Part shown: piece by piece, positions 46,440 to 53,114 of the stretch
Position numbering within the stretch: the stretch's first letter is position 1
How the letters are laid out: each line of letters starts with the position of its first letter
NCBI GenBank assembly: GCA_029747585.1
Contig: JAPEVF010000302.1
Span: 1 to 53,114, forward strand
From: Pleurotus djamor
Taxonomy: Eukaryota; Basidiomycota; Agaricomycetes; Agaricales; Pleurotaceae
DNA: 53,114 nucleotides
Reading direction: 5' to 3'
Notes under the pieces: generated by a model
Databases searched by the model: none
Told to the model about the DNA's origin: nothing
The model's input: only the letters and a program-made list of their open reading frames with translations
Program-made: the position numbers and the translations under genes

Positions 46440-49243
46440 CTACGCAACCCGACCTCTCTGCCTGTTTCCACGACCGTCAGAAAGAGATCCGTCCGTTTCA
46501 TCCATGGGCGACGGATAATCTATGTCTCTCCACTCCCCCGTATCGACAAACGCCCGTTGGAACTCCAGATTCACCTCATGCGCAAACGAACGCGAAGAGG
46601 TCGGTGCGTTGTTGTGGTGTGACGGTATGATCAAGGATAAGCTACGTTGTACCGGGGTATTCAGAAGGTTCGAGGTTGAGTTCGATGAACCATTACTGCT
46701 GGCGAATTGTATACTCCCGCTTTCCTCGCTGGCATTTGGAGTTGGTAGCGGGGCTACCTCGAGGAAACTCGTTCGCCGAGGACCAGGAACTTGTAGTTCG
46801 GCCATCTGGCTTCGTGATCGGGGACTTGGTAACATAGGGATTGGTGTTAAAGGTGCAGGCGAGGGTGTCAGCGCATTACTTGGGAGACTCCGCGTCGACC
46901 AGGCACGCGAACGTGTTCGTTGTCCTTGTGACTGGACCCTTGAGGCGCGGATGGGGAGGGGTGTGAGGTTAGACCCAAGTGAGTCCCTATCCTTGTCACT
47001 CAGCCCGTATCCGTATGTACCAACGCTGAGGGTCGATGAACCTATTTTTCAGCCGTTCAAATGTCGGTCTTACGCTTTCTAGCGAAGCCAAGGAAAGAAG
47101 GGAAGGAGGGAAGGAGGAAGATAATGGGGAGAACTCACGGTATCCAATCCCATCGCCTCCCCAGAAGGAGTCGGTCTTCGACTTCACCTCGGAACCTTCA
47201 GTATCATTCGTAGTGGCGGTGGAAGAGGCCGTGTGATAGGCACGACGACCATGTTCGTCTTGGTAGCGCTGATGCTGATTCTGACTGTGCAGGGTAACGC
47301 GGATGATGATCAATGAGAAGGAGATACCCTGTGAGAACCGTCGTTGTGATTGAATGTCAGGTGAGACGAGAGAAGTCAAAATGGAATCAGATAGATTCAG
47401 TCAGAAAGAAGTGTAGAAACGAAGTTAGGAAGTGGAGGCGTACGATTGATGGGCTCAACTGAGGTCAGGTTACGTGGTGTGTTTCGTTGATAACGAGAAG
47501 CCACAGGTTTGATGATCCAACGAGGGATTTGAAGGATCAAGGAAGGGATCAGGGATAAGAGAAGCAAAATGAATGAGTACGTCTCTACAGGAGAGGATTG
47601 AATTGAATGAAAAAGAAACTCACGAATTGCAAGGCGAAGGTATCCAAGTCCGAGTCCAAGATGAACGCGACTAGGATGACGACCAGTATCGATCTGGAAG
47701 TGCAAAGGATGTCAGTGTCACGGTCTTACACGAGGAGGAGTTGCAGGGCAGAACGAGCCACGGAACAGAGAGGATGGTACGAAAAAGGATCCGGGAAGGG
47801 GTGATGCAACGGGAAGAGGTGATGCAAGAAGACGGATGTGAGAGTGATGTACTCACGTAAATATAGAAGCACTCTCAACGATAATACCAACGAGAGGCTG
47901 TACAAAAGAAGCGATTAGATCAGGATCATGGTTCGGAGAGCTTGTGAAAATCAGACGGAAATGAACTAAGAGCGAGAGCGAAGCGGCAGCCAGAACCCAT
48001 AGCCCAGAGTACAGAGTACAGAGAAGCAGACGCACCGTGATATTTGATCCCAATCGAACAGCAGGTGACGCTTTCCTTGCTTGGGCGTTCATGAACAGTA
48101 TTCGGGATGCGATGAGCACTGTAGAGTAGCATCGTGGAGATTCACAATGAGTTGACAGTACTTCTCAAGAGAAGAGAAATTTGGCGTACACGTTATTATC
48201 AGGTTTGTTCTTTAAAGTATACAAACAGACGCGAACAGTGCCCAGGTAAGTTGCGCTGAAAAGAACAGAAACTTGACAGAAACGGGACTTACGCAAGTTC
48301 AGCTGAACACAGGATCATAACCTCCAACCGGTAGTCCTGGTAGTACTTCATCGCATCCCTCGTTTGTGCGAGAGCGACGATGCTCTTTATCCCCACAGCT
48401 AAACCATGAATCAGACCGAGTACACCCAAGATCGGCGGACGGGAGGGGAATAGGGGTACAAGGGGCGAACTGATTTACTCACCCAGGGAAGTGAGAAAGG
48501 TCATCGTCGAAGGGATGAGTATCATCCACTGACCACCCCATATCGCGTACAAGCGATACATCTGCATTTTTGGATGTAGAGAACCGGGTAAGAACTCGAT
48601 ACAGACAGAAGACGACCCCAGGGCAAGAAGGGAGAACCAGACATACCATCATTACATCAGCGACAGCTACCTCTGCTAGAGTAATAGCCGTACACGCAAC
48701 GTATTTCCAGCCAAATCCGCCGTTGTTCGCAGTAGGGGGTTGCGCCTTGATCAAGCCGTCATATGCCAACAAGAATTGAAGAACCCAGTGCTACAAATAA
48801 AACCCAAATGATATCGCGACGCAGAGGGCAGGAAAGGGATTCAGGTACTCCGTTAGTTATCCATCACAGAGAAGAGATGGGTGTGCACTCACGGAAGTGA
48901 TCAGACCGAACAATACAACTGATGAGACGAGCAGGGCGTTGTTGATCCGGGAAGGATGTGCCTTTGGTTTTGATGGGTATTTATAGACGGATGAAAGCGA
49001 CGAGTCGGAGGTAGAGTTGAATGTGGTCGAGGAAGTCGTGGCCGACGGAGTTGTGGGAAGTAGAACGTAGCATGAGATGCAGACGAGGACGATATATAGC
49101 CCTGTGGGAAGATCCCGAGTGCATTAGCATACGAAGGGAACTTGTCTTGAGGTACAGCAGGGAAATGGGCCAAGGAAGTGCTTACCATAGAGTAAAGAGT
49201 GAAAGCAGATGGAGCCAAACGTCCACGAGCCGTAATCAAACAT
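46440..49243 (-). CDS. Predicted seven-helix membrane protein with long Ser-rich tail
   Basis: Proposed complement join 46440-47041, 47139-47328, 47444-47458, 47624-47693, 47857-47897, 48036-48118, 48227-48255, 48293-48398, 48483-48561, 48647-48790, 48893-49101, 49186-49243 gives 541 residues. Hydrophobic helices include GLYIVLVCISCYVLL, NNALLVSSVVLFGL, a stretch before MYRLYAIWGGQW, MILIPSTMTFLTSL, LLIASRILFM, LVGIIVESASIF and ILVVILVAFIL. The arrangement resembles agaricomycete receptor-like seven-helix proteins of unknown ligand. The cytosolic tail (from about residue 300) is rich in Ser, Pro and Arg. The 29-nt exon 48227-48255 was added because the flanking exons are otherwise out of phase; it leaves a 37-nt intron and is the weakest part. 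The 15-nt exon 47444-47458 is also tentative. Confidence 0.65.
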
Positions 49244-50101
49244 TTTGAAGGCTCCGCTCGGATATCTGGAAGATTAAAAGGAAGGCCCAAAGCTGGAGCT
49301 AGCGAGTTTGTGAGCCAAGGGGCGAACAAGATGAAAATAAATAAAAACGATGGGGGTGGTGTGGAAGACAGCGGATATCCGACGGGGAAAGGAACGGGCA
49401 ACGCTCTGAGAGCAAGCTCCCTAGAGTACTTATATATCAGCGCCCAAAATACGTGCAAAGGAACGAACATGGACGCACGAATACCTTTCGCGCTCTCGCT
49501 GTTAGCCGCAGGTCAGGAGAGACGTGATGTGCGCGCATGGTCAGAACCCACAAGCACTGATGCATCAACATCTCGGTAGCGGCGTCGTTACTCGTGCGAG
49601 AGAGGAAGCACCCAAAGATCATGATGACTGCAAGAGAGAAAAAGCTGAGATCGATCAGAATAGCTTTAAAATAGCTAATCAACGCCACACACAGCGCCCC
49701 GTACCTTGTGGTTGACTATGGTGGCGAGTTACCAGAAGCTCCTCTCCGTTGTTTGGCCATTTGATGGTGGATGATGGTGATGGTGATGGGGGCCCGCCTT
49801 GTACTGGAGTCTGGCGGCGAGGGGATGGAATAAAATGGTTTATTTCCGTCAACGGCTGACCCCAAGCGTGGTTCCCGTAGTATCAATGTATGGCAGAGAT
49901 AAACGCTGGGGACTGGCAAAGAAAGTGAACAAATAAGCCCCCAGCAAGATGGACAGGGTTCACATTGTGCAGTGGTGCGAACTCGGGCGGACTCACAATG
50001 GGGTTTGACAAAATTGAAATCACCAAGTAAGAATTAAAGGGAACTTCGTACAAGAAAGATGCGAAATCAACAAGACAGAAAACGAACCAAAAGTACCATC
50101 G
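49244..50101. other. Intergenic stretch of about 0.86 kb
   Basis: This is the upstream region of the seven-helix gene and the 3' flank of the F-box gene. Short open frames on both strands carry no motif. No RNA gene or repeat recognised. Confidence 0.4.
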
Positions 50102-51753
50102 TCAAGGATCCAATTCCTCGCCCCCCTTACCGTCCCAGTCGACCTCAACGACTTCCCTGAGAGCATCGATATGGCCTGAAGGAATATGACATTCGCGCAC
50201 GATGACCTTTTGAAGTCCATGTCCGGCCTCCCGTCGTTGATTACAATAGTCCTTGAGAGTATTCATGAGATCGTTTAACTTGGAAGTGGCCTCGAGACCG
50301 CGCACATCTATGTCCGTGAAAGATAGGGTGCCCAGACGTGGATTACCTGCAGGAGGTATGTAGTGCCTGATGGAAAGGTCGGACTGCGAGAAGTCAAGCG
50401 ATTGGAGATTGACGCAGCCAAGTATGATATGTTGCCACTCGGATATGCCAATGTCCAAACAGCGAATCTGAACGGACAGCTCGGTGACTTGGGACAGTGG
50501 TGTCTTTGAGCAAGCTTCGAGGAATGAGGGGATCTCTATATCTTGAAGGCAGAGGGTTAATGTCGGAGATGACGCGTCATCATCAAAAGTGCGTAATGAT
50601 AGGTCGCGGCTCCTCAGATTCATGACCAACTTGAAGGCCGTTGAATCGGGTTGGGCAGACGTGAAAGCGGTGCAAAATCTGTTCAATGCAGAGATATCTG
50701 AGTTGTGAAATGCATAGTGAGTGGTGTAGCTTGTCTTCAACGATGCCAATGGCGTGTCAAGGACATCGAAAATCGCGGCAGCGGAGCAGTCCTCTCCACA
50801 TATATCGAGGGAGCGAAGAGCCGGAAGAGAGACTCGGGCAGAGGAAGACGGTGTAGGCGAGCTCGAGGAGACTTCATCGAGGTGAACAAACTCGATGTTT
50901 GGCATTTTACGAAGGAAAGCAACAATCCAATCAACGGGTAGCGTTCGGATCCTCGCCGTGGATTCGACAACGAGGGTATTCAGGTGTGGAAGATGTGGGC
51001 ACTCCAAAGGGATGAGGACATCAATGAGTTTCAAGACGAACAAAGATGACATAAACCCCAACGAGGATGAAGAAATTTGGTATATCTCGAGGTTGGGGAA
51101 ATCGCCATCTTCGTCTGGGTTTAGTCGGATTTCCAGCGAACGAAGTGATGGGGCAGAGTATCTTCCCATTATAGTGAGAAGGCTCTCGAAGTCACTGATT
51201 GTTGGATATTCAAAGCCCAGGAAGATGCGCCGGCAGCGGAAGAGGTTCTTCGACACGAATTCTTCGACGGCGGACAATTCCTCAGGGTTGTAACAGCTCG
51301 TTTCCTCGTCATGTTGGAAAATTGCAAAATAGACGCTCAGAGGAAGCAGCTTCGAGCGACGTGGTAGGCTGGGATCCTGGATAAGGACTCCTGGAGATAA
51401 CGCGACAGAGCTCCAGAATCGCGGGGTGTCCAAAACGATGTTGCGCCAGTGAGTACAAACACAGAGAACATTAGTCCAGTGGCCTTCCATATTACTCCCC
51501 TCGAATTCATCTTCTTTTTCCTCAAAGAGATGAAAACCATCCTTGTATATGAGAAATATATGAGCGAGAACCTCGATGGGCAGTTGGTTGACGGCGCTGA
51601 GCTTGTTCCTATGCAAACTGAGCCTCTGAATGGCCGCGCGGTGAAAGGCGAGTTCTTTGTCAATGGCGATTTGAGTACTGAGGTCCGTGAAGAGAGGCTA
51701 GAAGTTCCAAGTGTTACTTGGAGGTAGGTTCGAGAAACTGAGAAACGTACCAT
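50102..51753 (-). CDS. F-box/LRR-like protein, paralogue of the left-edge gene
   Basis: Proposed complement join 50102-51697, 51751-51753 gives 532 residues. As in the tandem F-box genes, the first coding exon is only the ATG, followed by a GTACGT donor; the 53-nt intron ends TTCTAG. Exon 2 reads PLFTDLSTQIAIDKEL, a helix, then RNKLSAVNQLPIEVLAHIF (complete F-box start), NVLCVCTHWRNIVLDTPRFW and irregular leucine-rich repeats. It aligns end to end with the truncated gene at 2-1462. Without the intron the first ATG in frame (51616) would still leave the F-box but drop the preceding helix. Probable SCF adaptor of unknown target. Confidence 0.75.
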
Positions 51754-51885
51754 AATGGAGAAGCAAGTTCAGGTCCAAGAGGAAAGAACGCCGCTGGAAC
51801 GCCCCACAATAAGTACTTGGGCGCTTCCTCAGACGCCCATCGGAATCCTCCTTGCCACCATCCCATCGCAGAGGACAACGACGAA
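51754..51885. promoter_or_regulatory. 132-bp divergent promoter between two F-box genes
   Basis: The start codons at 51753 (minus) and 51886 (plus) are only 132 bp apart, so both genes must share or overlap their promoters. No clear TATA box on either strand. Confidence 0.5.
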
Positions 51886-53114
51886 ATGCTTGTAACTCTC
51901 AAGCCATCCGACTTTCTTTCTCTATCATCCTTGAACTCAGGCGCAGATGGAGGTCCTAGTGGGCTGAAACATCTTTTTGGAATGCCACTGGATGTCATTT
52001 TTCAAATCCTCAAAAATATCGACGCGGAAGACGCGTTGTTGCTCTACAGCACCGTTCCAACTTTTAAGGAATTTCTCTCTTGTACTCGAAATGAACAACC
52101 TTCTCCGTCTCGGGATCCCTCTTCCTCCGTTGAAACCGTCGACGCGTCCACTAGCATGCGGACTGCAATACAGACGACCGCCCGGAACCTCTGGAAGCAT
52201 TGGATACGCGTTCGGAGAGGACCAGCGTGTCCTGAGAGTGATGAAATAGATCTAGTTCAATGGGTGGATGTCCTTTTCGGCGAACACATCTGTGAGGTAC
52301 GCGCGATCTGCTATCCCGTCCATTTCCTCTTCTTTTTTATACCTACGGCATGTCTTCACCTTTATTATATTAGATATGTGGTGACCTTAATACACGGCCT
52401 TTACCTCGCATACTTAGGAGGATTTGCTCGGACTGTCTGGAGGACCCAAGGAGGTGAGCTCTAATGTACTTCTTGAAGCCGCGCCGTTTCGTTTACCTTT
52501 GCTTTAAGTATAATTATTAAGCCTGAACCATCGGTACCCTCCGCATCCGAATTCACCATCCCGCGCGCTCAGGATACTGAGTACGCCAATCTTTGCCTGC
52601 ACACCTCAGTAAATGGTACGCCATTTCCTCTCTTCTTCTGATTATTCAAACCTCCCGGTCCCGACGGCTCTTCCGTAGGTATGAGGTTCTACTACAAACC
52701 GGAGGTAAACAAGGTTCGGGACCGTTTACTCGACTTGGACTCGCGTTGTGAATACGACGAACGAAGAGAATATATTGAGAGGAGGGAAGCAATGGTTTCT
52801 TCCGTGTTCAATGTACGTACCGCTCTCCCCCTTTGTCTACAAAAATCGCTCATGACCCTGCTGGTGCAATAGAAGGAAGACGAATTAAGCGAGTGGATAA
52901 ATAGCTACGCTCGTAGAACGAGTACCCTGGGAATGATTGTCCAGCTCAAGATGTTCGAAGAGTAAGTATTCTCCCTTCCTCTCTTTGATCCTGTGGCACC
53001 AGCGTACTTACCCAATGGTTTTTGTAGTATCAAAGCTCGATTCATCGGACTTGGTTATGGGAAAGGGGACATCGACTGCGCCCTTGATGAATTATTTTTC
53101 ACGAGTACGCTGAG
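51886..53114 (+). CDS. F-box protein with cysteine motif, 3' end outside window
   Basis: Proposed join 51886-52296, 52374-52453, 52509-52615, 52679-52812, 52873-52961, 53028-53114 and beyond. The ATG at 51886 is the first in frame. The F-box reads LFGMPLDVIFQILKNI, then DALLLYSTVPTFKEFL; it has a different form from the other F-box genes here. After VQWVDVLFGEHICEIC a CxxC pair and a second pair (ICSDC) follow, a pattern I know from a large agaricomycete F-box family (LFG..C..CG...LRRR.C..C). Later exons hold a charged helix (RDRLLDLDSRCEYDERREYI) and KARFIGLGYGKGDID. All phases agree. The gene runs off the window end. Likely an SCF adaptor whose cysteines may bind zinc. Confidence 0.72.

Overview
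The window looks like nuclear DNA of a basidiomycete fungus, most likely an agaricomycete. Genes are dense and cut by many short introns (mostly 50-70 bp, GTRNGT donors, CTAAC-like branch sites). There are several F-box/leucine-rich-type proteins of the kind that multiplies in mushroom genomes, plus ordinary fungal housekeeping genes. All exon joins below were worked out by hand from splice signals, reading phase and family resemblance; no search was run.

Left part (1-18 kb) is an accessory, duplicated region. It holds the 3' part of an F-box gene (2-1462), an MRH-domain membrane receptor (1848-3394), and three related F-box genes in tandem: A 5918-7743, B 10490-12361 with a nonsense codon, and C 12819-14558. 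A block running from the last MRH exon through F-box A was duplicated in tandem. The second copy starts with a truncated MRH 3' end at about 7828. Between the F-box genes and beyond them lie decayed minus-strand gene copies. One copy, at 17202-17962, still reads as a complete four-exon gene for a small cysteine-containing protein I do not recognise.

Middle part: a long, mostly disordered TPX2-like protein (18574-22829, minus) is followed by about 6 kb in which I recognise no gene. Then come a NIF3 family gene (29000-30520, minus), another empty stretch, and the mitochondrial complex I 49-kDa subunit NDUFS2 (32907-35024, minus). NDUFS2 is best explained with a 10-nt and a 2-nt exon, and a decayed copy of its 3' end lies just downstream.

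Right part is mostly conserved core: a cysteine-rich IBR-like protein (35475-37768, plus), a GDSL/CE16-type secreted esterase (39338-40390, minus), the SUMO-activating enzyme subunit UBA2 (41124-43649, minus), a Kv-beta-type aldo-keto reductase (43976-45918, minus) and a seven-helix membrane protein (46440-49243, minus). The window ends with two divergent F-box genes. The minus-strand one (50102-51753) is a clear paralogue of the gene at the left edge; the plus-strand one (51886 to the end) belongs to a different, cysteine-containing F-box family and is cut by the window edge.

Single N bases and at least one frame break sit in or beside homopolymer runs, so some apparent frameshifts are probably sequencing or assembly errors. 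No tRNA, rRNA, CRISPR array or intact transposon was seen.
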